The notes: generated by a model from the sequence alone, not told the origin. Numbered from the stretch's first letter, positions 1-7,906 are shown. The stretch: DNA of 44,145 bases from Bacteroidaceae bacterium (GCA_017541265.1 JAFXZK010000119.1:1-44145), one strand, 5' to 3'. Numbers and translations are program-made.

Positions 1-382
1 CATCGAGGTCTTCCTTGACGATGTCATCCCCATTGAGGTATTTACGCTCTAAGATAAACCTGTGACGCTTCAAGCTTGGATTGTTCTTGATGCTTTGCGC
101 CATAAAGTCCAGAGCCTCCTTTTTGCTGGAACAAAAAATGTACTCACCCGGATCCATATAGGCGAATCCGATGCTTGTGGTCACATGCACATGGCTGTCG
201 ATGATGCCAGGCATGATGAACTTGCCACCAAGGTCGGTGACATCTCCCTCATACGCTGAAAGACCAGCCTCGTCGCCTACATAGATAAACTTGCCGTCCT
301 TCACTACCAGAGCGGTTGCCTGGAGATTGTCCTTGTTTGAAGTGAAAATCTTCGCGTTCTTAATAATCTGATCTGCTTTCAT
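1..382 (-). CDS. Amidohydrolase family protein, N-terminal part (cut by window edge)
   Basis: The reading frame starts at ATG 382 and runs off the left edge; about 127 residues are visible. It opens with MKADQIIKNAKIFT, then a short beta-rich region (ALVVKDGKFIYVG) and the metal-binding signature MPGIIDSHVHV, in which HVH is the first HxH metal ligand pair of the amidohydrolase superfamily. This N-terminal layout fits the YtcJ-like/imidazolonepropionase-like branch of metal-dependent hydrolases. No signal peptide is seen, so it is probably cytoplasmic. It begins 24 bp after the stop of the upstream carboxylesterase and is very likely co-transcribed with the two esterases, which suggests a shared catabolic or detoxifying role. 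The substrate cannot be read from this fragment. Confidence 0.8.
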   Translation of the reverse strand, partial: MKADQIIKNAKIFTSNKDNLQATALVVKDGKFIYVGDEAGLSAYEGDVTDLGGKFIMPGIIDSHVHVTTSIGFAYMDPGEYIFCSSKKEALDFMAQSIKNNPSLKRHRFILERKYLNGDDIVKEDLD

Positions 383-406
383 AATAGTTGTCTTTATTTT
401 AGTTAT

Positions 407-1993
407 TCAGGACATATAGTAGTTGGTTAAGAAATAAGTTCTTTCCCAATCCACAATCTTTAACTCAGACTCCTTAGCCGTATGGATGTCGAACTCGTCG
501 AGCACCATCACCTGCCTGTCCTTCAGATCGTAGAGCGGCCACTCCTTCGCCTTACCGTCGGGCGACTGGGCTGCGCTGAGTGACGGATTGCCGGTCTTGG
601 CAAACTGTACCCACATTTTGCGCATGGTCTTCGAGAAGGTTTCGTCGTATGCTCTTCCCGTGAACTCCTGGATCTCCGGATGGGCAAATACTACAGGCAG
701 CTCTGAGGCATGTCCGGCCTTGATGTATGGCTGGGAGGATTCAACCCTGTAGTAGTAGGTGTACGACGTGCCGCCAGCCTTGACCTGTTCATCCGACAGT
801 CTGATTTGCGGTGCAATAAACATCATCTGACTGTACAGGTTGACGGTAGCCTCGTAGTTTTCTCCCTTGATGTCGTTGAGGTAGCTCTCCACCAACGCAT
901 TCTCCTTGTCCGTCAGCTGGGCGAGTTTCTCTGCCGTGCGCTCTTTGGCCCACGCATTCCAAGCATCCACGCCAAGGGCTCCCATGAAGGTGTTCATTTC
1001 ATCCTTGTCGCAGCCCTGAAGGAAGTCGATGTCCTTGGCAGCACCGTTTGCGTAGGCCTCCCACGGATCAAGCGGCAGATAGATGCCGTCTCTCTCTGGG
1101 AATGTACGTATGCCGAGGGCACTATATAAGCCGAGAATGGGTGCCCATACTTTCATGATATCCTCGGCGCTGATTTTCTGCAGGTCGGCAACGGTCTTGC
1201 AGCCGAGTTTCTCCATCAGGCTGTTCGTGCATGCGATGGCTTGCTCCGCACTTCTCGTCTGGGCGGGAGCGCCACTTTGTGCGATGACGCGCTTGAAATA
1301 CTTGTGCGAACCCTTGATGAGCGGAAGCATGGTACAGCTCGCCGCACCGGCAGACTCACCCCAGATGGTCACATTGTCGGGGTCGCCACCGAAGGCTGCA
1401 ATATTCTCGTGAACCCACTTCAAGGCCATCAGCTGGTCCAAGAGACCCAGGTTCTGGGCGTCAGGATAGTCCTTGCCGTCGGGCAGGTGCGACAAGTGTA
1501 AGAACCCGAAGACATTGATTCTGTAATTAATTGTCACTACGATGACTTCAGGATTCTCGTTAAGGAAATTAGTGAGATCGTACATCGGGTCGGTCGCTCC
1601 GCCTACATCGTAAGCACCACCGTAAATCCATACGATAACCGGAGCCCCCTTCCCCGCTCCCCCCGTGAGGGGGAGAGCCGCCTCGTCTGCCTTCCAGACG
1701 TTCAGGTACAGGCAGTCCTCGCTGGTGCCATATTCGGCAGAAGGGTCGCCCGGCTCCTGAATGGGAGCCTTGCCATAGTAATAGGCCTCATAGACTCCGT
1801 CGTCCGGAGTAACATCCACTGGGGCTTTCCATCGCAGGTTGCCTACGGGCTGCTGGCCTACAAAGGGAATGCCCTTATAGGAAATGACGTTCTCCGCCTT
1901 CTTGCCGACGAAGGTTCCGTTAATACACTTGACGGCCAACGACTTGTCGTAATTGCCGTCGGTAATTATTTGGTTCTTTACGTACTGTTCCAT
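407..1993 (-). CDS. Carboxylesterase type B (alpha/beta hydrolase), downstream paralogue
   Basis: A 528-residue type-B carboxylesterase. The nucleophile elbow is GESAGAAS with Ser214; the catalytic acid is probably Glu332 in DKDEMNTF, and the His is His428 in AGHASELPVVF, so the Ser-Glu-His triad is complete. The oxyanion-hole strand reads YGGA (residues 124-127) instead of the usual HGGG, a real difference from its upstream paralogue. No signal peptide is visible, so it is probably cytoplasmic. A GC-rich hairpin repeat contributes the loop around residues 106-117 (LPLTGGAGKGAP). It starts 16 bp after the stop of the upstream esterase and precedes an amidohydrolase by 24 bp, so the three genes look like one operon. 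Substrate unknown. Confidence 0.93.
   Translation of the reverse strand: MEQYVKNQIITDGNYDKSLAVKCINGTFVGKKAENVISYKGIPFVGQQPVGNLRWKAPVDVTPDDGVYEAYYYGKAPIQEPGDPSAEYGTSEDCLYLNVWKADEAALPLTGGAGKGAPVIVWIYGGAYDVGGATDPMYDLTNFLNENPEVIVVTINYRINVFGFLHLSHLPDGKDYPDAQNLGLLDQLMALKWVHENIAAFGGDPDNVTIWGESAGAASCTMLPLIKGSHKYFKRVIAQSGAPAQTRSAEQAIACTNSLMEKLGCKTVADLQKISAEDIMKVWAPILGLYSALGIRTFPERDGIYLPLDPWEAYANGAAKDIDFLQGCDKDEMNTFMGALGVDAWNAWAKERTAEKLAQLTDKENALVESYLNDIKGENYEATVNLYSQMMFIAPQIRLSDEQVKAGGTSYTYYYRVESSQPYIKAGHASELPVVFAHPEIQEFTGRAYDETFSKTMRKMWVQFAKTGNPSLSAAQSPDGKAKEWPLYDLKDRQVMVLDEFDIHTAKESELKIVDWERTYFLTNYYMS
1641..1683. repeat. GC-rich hairpin repeat in frame in the downstream esterase
   Basis: In gene sense: CTCCCCCTCACGGGGGGAG, then CGGGGAAGGGGGCT, encoding LPLTGGAGKGA in a loop before the oxyanion strand. 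Confidence 0.75.
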
Positions 1994-2009
1994 ATAAATA
2001 TCTTATCAT

Positions 2010-3611
2010 TTAAAGCACATAATACTTGGTGAGGAAATAGGTTCTCTCCCAATCCACAATCTTTACCTCGGATTCTTTTGCGGGATGGATGTCGAACTCG
2101 TCAAGGACCATCACCCGCTTGTCCTTCAGGTCGTATAGCGGCCACTCCTTCGCCTTGCCGTCGGGAGAGAGGTCTGCGCTTAGCGAGGGATTGCCGGTCT
2201 TGGCAAACTGCACCCACATCTTGCGCATGGTCTTGCAGAAGGTCTCGTCGAATGACCGTCCCGTCTCGGCAGTAGCTTCCGGATGATTGAAAACTATCGC
2301 AAGTTCAATGGCATGACCGCACTTCATGATAGGGTCAGGAGACTCCGGCGTGAGGTAGTAGGTGAATGCTTTGCCTCCGCCCATCGTCTGGCACTCTGAC
2401 AGCTTGATGATAGCCGTATTAAACCACGCCTGGCTGAACAGGCGGCTGTCGGGCTCGTAGTAGTCACCCTTGACATCGTTCTTGTAGCTCTCTATCAGCG
2501 CCTTCTCCTCGGCCGGCAGTTGTGAGAGTTTACCCGCCTTGCGCTCGGCGGACCACTTGTCCCAGCCTTCCAATCCGAAGCTGGACACGAAGAAGTCCAT
2601 TTCATCCTTGTTGCAGCCCACAAGAATCTCTATATCCTTTGCTGCGCCGTTGGCATAGGCCTCAAATGTGTTTGTGGGCAGATGAATCCCGTCTCTTTCG
2701 GGGAATTGGAGCAGGAAGAGCACCGCAGAAGCTTCTAGTAGCTTTTCGGCATCAACCTTTATGAGGTCGCTGACGGTATTGCAACCGATCACTTCCATCA
2801 GTTTGTTAGTCCTCTCAACCGCTTCTTCTGGAGACCTGGTCAGATTGACCGAACCGCTCTCAGCAATGAGTCGGTTGAAATACTGGTGGGAGCCTGGGAT
2901 GAGCGGCAGCATGGTACAGCTCGCCGCACCGGCAGACTCACCCCAGATGGTCACATTGTCGGGGTCGCCACCGAAGGCAGCTATGTTCTCATGCACCCAC
3001 TTCAGCGCCTTCACCTGATCCAATAGTCCCAGGTTCTGTGCATCAGGATAGTCCTTTCCATCAGGCAGATGAGAGAGATGCAGGAAGCCCATCACGCCGA
3101 GCCTGTAGGCAATGGTGACAACGATGACATCGGGGTTTTCCTTCACGAGGTTGAAGCAGTCGAACATCGGGTCGATGGTACCGCCGGCCTCAAAGCCACC
3201 ACCGTGGATCCATACCATGACCGGAGCCCCCTTCCCCGCTCCCCTCGTGAGGGGGAGAGCCGCCTCATCCGACTTAAATACATTAAGATACAGGCAGTCC
3301 TCATCCATATAGTACAGGGAGCCTGTTTCTAATTGTGCATTGCCGTAGGCACTCTTGGCATTGTAATAGGCCTCATACACACCATTGTCGGGAACAACAT
3401 CCACTGGAGCTTTCCAGCGCAGCTCCCCGACAGGTTGTTTGCCGACATACGGAATGCCTCTGAAGACAGTGATATTCTCCGTCTTTCTGCCAACGAAAGT
3501 TCCGTTGACGCACTTCACAGCCAGCGATTTGTCATAATTACCGTCGGTAATCTGCTTGTTCTCGCCGCCGTACATCTCTTTCAGCGTCTCTCTAATCTCA
3601 TGTAATTCCAT
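2010..3611 (-). CDS. Carboxylesterase type B (alpha/beta hydrolase), upstream paralogue
   Basis: A 533-residue type-B carboxylesterase, closely similar to the adjacent downstream gene along its whole length, so the pair is a tandem duplication. It has the canonical oxyanion motif HGGG (136-139), nucleophile Ser226 in GESAGAAS, probable acid Glu337 in NKDEMDFF, and His433 in CGHAIELAIVF. No signal peptide is visible. The same GC-rich hairpin repeat found in the paralogue encodes its loop near residues 118-130, suggesting the repeat entered before the duplication. The gene is first in its operon: a -7 box lies 141 bp upstream of the start, and a palindromic 22-bp-period array lies further upstream. 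Confidence 0.94.
   Translation of the reverse strand: MELHEIRETLKEMYGGENKQITDGNYDKSLAVKCVNGTFVGRKTENITVFRGIPYVGKQPVGELRWKAPVDVVPDNGVYEAYYNAKSAYGNAQLETGSLYYMDEDCLYLNVFKSDEAALPLTRGAGKGAPVMVWIHGGGFEAGGTIDPMFDCFNLVKENPDVIVVTIAYRLGVMGFLHLSHLPDGKDYPDAQNLGLLDQVKALKWVHENIAAFGGDPDNVTIWGESAGAASCTMLPLIPGSHQYFNRLIAESGSVNLTRSPEEAVERTNKLMEVIGCNTVSDLIKVDAEKLLEASAVLFLLQFPERDGIHLPTNTFEAYANGAAKDIEILVGCNKDEMDFFVSSFGLEGWDKWSAERKAGKLSQLPAEEKALIESYKNDVKGDYYEPDSRLFSQAWFNTAIIKLSECQTMGGGKAFTYYLTPESPDPIMKCGHAIELAIVFNHPEATAETGRSFDETFCKTMRKMWVQFAKTGNPSLSADLSPDGKAKEWPLYDLKDKRVMVLDEFDIHPAKESEVKIVDWERTYFLTKYYVL
3223..3265. repeat. GC-rich hairpin repeat in frame in the upstream esterase
   Basis: In gene sense: CTCCCCCTCACGAGGGGAG followed by CGGGGAAGGGGGCT, encoding LPLTRGAGKGA. 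It occupies the same loop as in the paralogue. Confidence 0.75.
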
Positions 3612-3751
3612 AGTATCATATTTTTGTTTTCGGTCAACGATTCCTCTTCTACTTCCGTTACGAAGCAGGCCACAAGACCATAAATGATAAGTGACGGTGG
3701 GTTGTTTGTAGGTTTAATGTTCTTGGGGAGATGATATTAGGTTTTTCGAGA

Positions 3752-3759
3752 CAAAGATA
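3752..3759 (-). promoter_or_regulatory. -7 box of esterase operon promoter
   Basis: Read on the minus strand this is TATCTTTG, a perfect match to the Bacteroidetes -7 consensus TAnnTTTG. No clear TTTG is found at the -33 spacing. It would give a 5' leader of about 130 nt for the esterase operon. Confidence 0.6.
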
Positions 3760-3863
3760 CAAATTTTTTATGAAAGATGGGGCGGCGGGAACGATAAAAG
3801 CAACGAAAACATGCTAAAGAATACTTATAAGTTATGATTGCAGTTGAATTTTCCTATTGAAAT

Positions 3864-3943
3864 AAGTACATGTACTTGTCGCCGGAAGTACGTGTACTTA
3901 ATGCAATAAGTACGTGTACTTATCGACCGAAGTACACGTACTT
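3864..3943. repeat. Palindrome array 1: four 14-bp palindromes, 22-bp period
   Basis: Units at 3864-3877, 3886-3899, 3908-3921 and 3930-3943 read AAGTACATGTACTT, AAGTACGTGTACTT (twice) and AAGTACACGTACTT. The spacers are 8 nt each (GTCGCCGG, AATGCAAT, ATCGACCG). Palindrome plus spacer is exactly 22 bp, about two helical turns, so all units face one side of the DNA. Two more arrays of the same form occur at 21877 and 43091. This looks like a multi-operator or a dispersed structural repeat; it is too short and too regular to be CRISPR. Confidence 0.9.
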
Positions 3944-4002
3944 ATTTTATCCCCTTCCCAGAGAGAGAGGGGAAAAGCTATTCCTTGCAATAAAATTCGG
4001 CT

Positions 4003-5628
4003 CTATTTCACCTGCTTGATAACCCTACCGTCCGCTGTGCGGGTGATTACGAGCCCCTTGTGCTTTTGATTATTTGGCAATTTGCGCCCGCTCAGGTCAT
4101 AAGCCTCCCCCTTCCGAAGAAGGGGTGAATTAAAGTCCTTTCCTTCAGGAGAGGATTTAGGAGAGGCTATTCCGTCGCCCGTGAAGTAGTGGTAGCTGAT
4201 GTTTGAGCGACGCTCCTCGCCGCCGCCACGATAGATGGTCTGCACACCGAAGCGGTCGAAGCCCGTCTCGTAGAGATAGATGGCGTATGCCTTCTCGTAG
4301 ATGTTGGAGCGGCTGAAGGCTTCACTCATTGCTGCCGTGGTGAAGAGATAGGGTATCTCGTCGACGGGTTCGGTGAGGTATCGGTATTCGTCGGGATAGA
4401 GGGTAAAAGGCTCGTCATCGTCGAAGTAGAGCTGGTAGCTGACCTTGGAGGGGTCGAGGAAGCGTCCCTCGGTATCCTTGAGGGGAACATTGAGCATGAC
4501 GATGTTGAAGCCTGTCGACTCGAAATACATGTCGATGAAGCCAGATATAGAGGGGTCGGCAGGTGTAGCAGGCTGTTCTACGAAAGGTCGGAACAGGGGC
4601 GCATGGAACTTCTCGGCACGGTCGATGGCCTCGTCGGAATTGTTGACAAGCAAAGCCTGATTCGTCTTGAAGCTCTGCGTGGCGGCATCGTAGTCGAAGG
4701 TCGTGCTGCCGTCCGTCCAATTATAAACCCAGTCATAATAGCCTGTGTCGGTAAGCTTGTACTCTTCATCAGCGCCGCAGAAATAGAGGAGGTAAGTGGA
4801 GAGGCTGCCGCCAAACTGGAGGGGGAAGGTGAGGCGGTCGCCATCTATCCTGCCTTTCATCCAAGCCCGTGGAATATAGCTCTGCGAAACGCCCTGCACA
4901 TAGACATCGTCACCGTCGAAGCCAACACCGACGAGATGCCCGCTGTTCTCGTACTCCATAGAGTAGGTCACAGGCTGCAGGTCATCGGGCGGTGTGACGA
5001 CACTGACATCCTTGAAGGTCAGCACGGTGCCGTAGTCGAGATAATAGCTCCACTCGCCAGCGTATGGGGTGGTATAGACGAGGCCGATGCCGTCGAAGAT
5101 GTTGTTGTCCGGGTCGCCGCTGGTGTTGTTGAGGATGAGGTCGTCGCCGTCGATGGTGAAGGTGATTTTGCCTTGTGTTGTGACGGTGTAGTCAGTAATC
5201 GTGCCGTTGACCTTGACACGTGCCAGCTGCATACCGTAGTTGCCGTTGTCAAACCAATAGACGGTCTGTCCGAGGGCGATGGAGATGGTGTTGCCCGAGA
5301 CAGTGCCTTCCACCCACGAGCCAGTGGCGGCGTGCGAGATGATGTTCTTGAAGTAGGCCTTCGTGCCGTCGGGCGAGAAGACGACCTCGGCAGAGATACC
5401 GTCCTGCTGCTCTGCAATGAAATAGATGGGAGCGTATGTGGCACCGCCCGAACGGTTGTAGTGGCGCAGTTCACCCTCCGGCTGCTCGGTGATGATGCCG
5501 TGGGCATCGGCCCTCATCGGGGCAAGAGCAGGAGACGGACGCATCTGCTGGGCAAAGGCACTTGAAAAGCTGAAAAGCTGAAAAAGTGAAAAGGTGAAAA
5601 GGATGTAAAGTAGTATTCTGCGTGACAT
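4003..5628 (-). CDS. Secreted protein of unknown function with YDLSGRK-type C-terminal tail
   Basis: A 541-residue protein that I do not recognise. An N-terminal signal peptide (residues 1-26, ending AFA|QQ) is followed by beta-rich sequence in which a motif of the type F..DG..VY.....YIPRAW(M/V)KG..DG recurs, suggesting two related beta-sandwich halves (about residues 60-210 and 215-330). The C-terminus carries AYDLSGRKL followed by GLVITRTADGRVIKQVK, resembling the C-terminal tails of secreted Prevotella/Bacteroides proteins. Two repeat insertions are notable: an 8-bp tandem repeat encodes the signal-peptide core, and a GC-rich hairpin repeat (4103-4167) encodes a serine/proline/lysine linker just before the tail. 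It starts 22 bp after the Omp28-like gene stop, so the two are probably one operon. Confidence 0.85.
   Translation of the reverse strand: MSRRILLYILFTFSLFQLFSFSSAFAQQMRPSPALAPMRADAHGIITEQPEGELRHYNRSGGATYAPIYFIAEQQDGISAEVVFSPDGTKAYFKNIISHAATGSWVEGTVSGNTISIALGQTVYWFDNGNYGMQLARVKVNGTITDYTVTTQGKITFTIDGDDLILNNTSGDPDNNIFDGIGLVYTTPYAGEWSYYLDYGTVLTFKDVSVVTPPDDLQPVTYSMEYENSGHLVGVGFDGDDVYVQGVSQSYIPRAWMKGRIDGDRLTFPLQFGGSLSTYLLYFCGADEEYKLTDTGYYDWVYNWTDGSTTFDYDAATQSFKTNQALLVNNSDEAIDRAEKFHAPLFRPFVEQPATPADPSISGFIDMYFESTGFNIVMLNVPLKDTEGRFLDPSKVSYQLYFDDDEPFTLYPDEYRYLTEPVDEIPYLFTTAAMSEAFSRSNIYEKAYAIYLYETGFDRFGVQTIYRGGGEERRSNISYHYFTGDGIASPKSSPEGKDFNSPLLRKGEAYDLSGRKLPNNQKHKGLVITRTADGRVIKQVK
4103..4167. repeat. 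GC-rich two-hairpin repeat inserted in frame in a CDS
   Basis: The order is a CCCCTTC/GAAGGGG-type hairpin, then GTGAATTAAAGTC, then a CCTTC/AGGAGAGG segment and TTTAGGAGAGG. The same order is found intergenically at 41783-41858. In the minus-strand gene it is read through without a stop, encoding SPKSSPEGKDF and SPLLRKGEA. Confidence 0.75.
5563..5602. repeat. 8-bp tandem repeat (x5) encoding the signal-peptide core
   Basis: Five units TGAAAAGC, TGAAAAGC, TGAAAAAG, TGAAAAGG and TGAAAAGG run without gaps. On the minus strand they encode FTFSLFQLFSFS, the hydrophobic core of the signal peptide of the 4003-5628 gene. The 8-bp unit is not a multiple of three. Confidence 0.9.
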
Positions 5629-5650
5629 AGTATGGATTGTAGTTAAGTGT

Positions 5651-7501
5651 TCACTTCATTATTTTCTTATTGTCTTTGATGTATATGCCCCTTTGACGAG
5701 GCGAGCCGACACGCCGTCCACTGAGGTCATAGACAGCATCCTCATTATGAATTATGAATTGTGAATTATGAATTCCTTCAATGCCGGTAATCACATCCTC
5801 AAGTCCGCTGATGTTGGCTTTCTCGGCATTCACAGCTTCACCAGTGCGTGTGTCAATGAGGATAGCCACGACGCGGAGGTTGGCTCTGTTGTCGATGGGA
5901 TCCTCGGCAGGGTTGTTTAGGCACGTCTGAGTAAGTTTGTTACCAGCGACATCAAAGGTGTAAGTGTGAGCGTATGGTGTGTTCTCGACGATAGCATCCG
6001 GCAGACTGCCCTCAAGGGCGGCATCGCCATTGCAGGAGGTCTGTATAGCAACATCGTTGAAATGCAGGTTGGTGACCACGCCCGGCAGCGATACCCAAGG
6101 CGAGAGATACGGGTCGCTGCTGTAGCTGGTGTTGCCCGAAAGAGCGTTCTGCTGACTCCAGTAGCGTCCCTTACCATAGAGGTCGTCGGCCACAAGAACG
6201 TACGTCAGGCGGTAAGGGTTGTTGGGGAAGTTGCGGATGAAGGTGGCAGTGGCCGTCACGTCGATGGTGGTGCCTGATGTCCAAACGGCTTCGAGCGCGA
6301 GAGAGGCTGGAGCCATGATGGCTTGCCGCGCCTTCCAGTCGCTCTGGATGCCGAGGCTCGTACTGCCGGTGCCGTAGAAGGGACTCACCGCCTGCACACG
6401 GTCGAGGTAGGCGGCTGGATAGCCCGATGGGTTGGCTGGCGTCGATGTGATGACAGCCATCTCGTCTCCGTTATGGTAAGCTATGCCAATAAAATCGTCG
6501 GGGTGCAGGCTTGTCATTGCCTCCATAGCTGCCGTGCCCAAGGGACAGTACTGGCACCAGGCTCCCGTGTATTCCTCCATGAGGGGCTTGTGCTTGGGCA
6601 GCTCGGAGAGGAAAGGCATCTCGAAGCTGACGGAGGGCTGCTCGTCCTCGTTGTCAGAGCCGTTGACGGCGGTGATGCAAAGGGTGATGGTGCGTGTGCC
6701 GGGTGTCTGCACGGCAGGTATCGTGACGTTGATTTTCTTCTGCTGGCCGTAGTAGGCCGTGCCGAAATTGGTTGTGACGCGCTTCTGGGTGGTTTTGCCA
6801 TCTATCTCCAAGGTATAGGTGATGTTCTTGATGGGCACCGTGCCGTGACTGATGACGGTGAGGCTCACCGTTGTCTGCTTGCCGACAGAGGCGTAAGCCG
6901 CCAGGTCGTCAGGCAGCTGCAAAGAAGCGGCACGCTCATGTATGCCTTCGCCGCCCAGCCGCAACAGGAGTGCCGAGGTGCCAAGCGAGGGCGTGGTCAT
7001 CCACTTGCGATAGGTACGGGATGTGTGGATGTAGAGTCCCTCGCCGCCGTCGAAGCACATGAGAGGTGTCTGGTTGGCATCGCTCGTGGAGGTGTTTACC
7101 GTCGGCACCTCGAACGAGTAGCCGGCATAGAGACCCGCCTCGGTGATGACGTAAGGCTCGTCGAACGTCACGTCGGTCCAGCTGCCGGAGGGCGTGAAGC
7201 TGACGCAACGGATGTTGGGGACGTTCTGCTTGTTAGCGTCGAGGGTCAGTGCCGACGAGAGCCAAGCCTTGTAGTCCGTGGCATTCTGCGCCGCAGTGTT
7301 GATGGGAATGCGCAGCCCACGCACTTCCTTTCCCACGAGGAAAGGGTCGGCAAGATGAATGGCAACGTCGTAGGCTTCGGCCTTCTTTGTGCCTCTGGCC
7401 GTCGGAGTGCCGTTGCCCTGGTAAAGGCCATAGAGGAGGTCGTCGGCCTGAACCGTCCACGCCGCCATGAGTAAAGGTAATACGAGTAACAGTTTCTTCA
7501 T
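5651..7501 (-). CDS. Omp28-like secreted protein with thioredoxin-fold domain
   Basis: A 616-residue protein with a signal peptide (MKKLLLVLPLLMAAWTVQA). The middle contains EEYTGAWCQYCPLG with Cys316 and Cys319 in a CxxC pair, followed by a thioredoxin-like strand (DDFIGIAYHNGD) and SGYPAAYLDR, the pattern of the Omp28 family of Bacteroidetes outer-membrane-associated proteins. The N-terminal 300 residues are beta-rich, with an Ig-like stretch around 210-290. The C-terminus is AVYDLSGRRV...RGIYIKDNKKIMK, a secretion/anchoring-like tail. A 7-bp tandem repeat encodes NSQFIIHN directly before this tail. It is first in a two-gene operon and has a clear promoter at 7549-7580. Role in redox or adhesion is inference. 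Confidence 0.85.
   Translation of the reverse strand: MKKLLLVLPLLMAAWTVQADDLLYGLYQGNGTPTARGTKKAEAYDVAIHLADPFLVGKEVRGLRIPINTAAQNATDYKAWLSSALTLDANKQNVPNIRCVSFTPSGSWTDVTFDEPYVITEAGLYAGYSFEVPTVNTSTSDANQTPLMCFDGGEGLYIHTSRTYRKWMTTPSLGTSALLLRLGGEGIHERAASLQLPDDLAAYASVGKQTTVSLTVISHGTVPIKNITYTLEIDGKTTQKRVTTNFGTAYYGQQKKINVTIPAVQTPGTRTITLCITAVNGSDNEDEQPSVSFEMPFLSELPKHKPLMEEYTGAWCQYCPLGTAAMEAMTSLHPDDFIGIAYHNGDEMAVITSTPANPSGYPAAYLDRVQAVSPFYGTGSTSLGIQSDWKARQAIMAPASLALEAVWTSGTTIDVTATATFIRNFPNNPYRLTYVLVADDLYGKGRYWSQQNALSGNTSYSSDPYLSPWVSLPGVVTNLHFNDVAIQTSCNGDAALEGSLPDAIVENTPYAHTYTFDVAGNKLTQTCLNNPAEDPIDNRANLRVVAILIDTRTGEAVNAEKANISGLEDVITGIEGIHNSQFIIHNEDAVYDLSGRRVGSPRQRGIYIKDNKKIMK
5746..5773. repeat. 7-bp tandem repeat (x4) before the C-terminal tail
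   Basis: Four units TATGAAT, TATGAAT, TGTGAAT and TATGAAT. They lie in the 3' part of the Omp28-like gene, directly 5' (in gene sense) of the codons for the YDLSGRR tail. A one-unit change would shift frame into the tail. Confidence 0.9.
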
Positions 7502-7548
7502 AGTATCATACGTTTATATAGTCTTACATTAGTTTCCTAATTCCTTTG

Positions 7549-7580
7549 CAAAAGTAAAGATAAAAGTCGATTCTTCCAAA
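7549..7580 (-). promoter_or_regulatory. Promoter of the Omp28-like operon
   Basis: On the minus strand a -33 TTTG (7577-7580) and a -7 TACTTTTG (7549-7556) are separated by 20 nt, matching the Bacteroidetes sigma-ABfr consensus. The start codon at 7501 is 48 nt downstream of the -7 box. Confidence 0.7.
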
Positions 7581-7689
7581 TATCTTGAATGAATTATAAA
7601 CCAACATCAGTTCGACGCTTCAATACATTACATATAATTAGGCATTTCTGCCGCCATTATTTGTTTGAGGAAGTGCCCAAGTATGATTC

Positions 7690-7845
7690 TTAGAACCAAA
7701 CCTTGAGATACTTGCAGCCGTGTAAAGGTATTGTGCAGTTGAGTTCGTCGCCTTGCTTGAAACGCGCCTTGCTGACGTTTACGTTTTGAGCACTTACGCC
7801 GGCTGCCACAACAGCCATCAGCACTACGAGGATAGTCTTTTTCAT
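7690..7845 (-). CDS. Small secreted protein, 51 residues
   Basis: This short ORF runs from ATG 7845 to TAA 7690. It begins MKKTILVVLMAVVAAGVSAQ, a clean signal peptide, leaving a mature peptide of about 31 residues with two Cys (CTIPLHGC) and ending KYLKVWF. A -7 box TACCTTTG lies 24 nt upstream of the start at 7869-7876, supporting real expression. I do not recognise the family. The mature part could be the stub of a longer secreted enzyme, but no downstream continuation is seen in any frame. Confidence 0.65.
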   Translation of the reverse strand: MKKTILVVLMAVVAAGVSAQNVNVSKARFKQGDELNCTIPLHGCKYLKVWF

Positions 7846-7868
7846 AATGGTTTCTGATAGTTATGCAG

Positions 7869-7876
7869 CAAAGGTA
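7869..7876 (-). promoter_or_regulatory. -7 box before the 51-residue secreted protein
   Basis: The minus-strand sequence is TACCTTTG, matching TAnnTTTG, followed by GC and 24 nt to the start codon. A -33 TTTG is not evident. Confidence 0.5.
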
Positions 7877-7906
7877 CGACAAAAAACCGAGACTTCCATC
7901 ATAAAC

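Larger units (their letters stand above)
3612..4002. other. Intergenic region with promoter and palindrome array
   Basis: This 391-bp gap lies between the stop of a secreted-protein gene (4003) and the start of the first esterase gene (3611). It holds a -7 box at 3752-3759, the four-unit palindrome array at 3864-3943, and a weak GC stem at about 3951-3975 that could end the upstream transcript. No additional ORF is convincing. Confidence 0.7.

Noticed and set aside
3864-3943. CRISPR array
   Set aside because: Units are 14-bp palindromes with 8-nt spacers; CRISPR repeats and spacers are each about 23-40 nt, and no cas genes are present.
4603-5565. 320-residue plus-strand ORF opposite the secreted-protein gene
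   Set aside because: It is antisense to a well-supported gene with signal peptide and C-terminal tail, and its translation has no recognisable features.
7628-7882. 84-residue minus-strand ORF
   Set aside because: Overlaps the 51-residue secreted protein in another frame; that protein has a clean signal peptide and promoter, this one does not.
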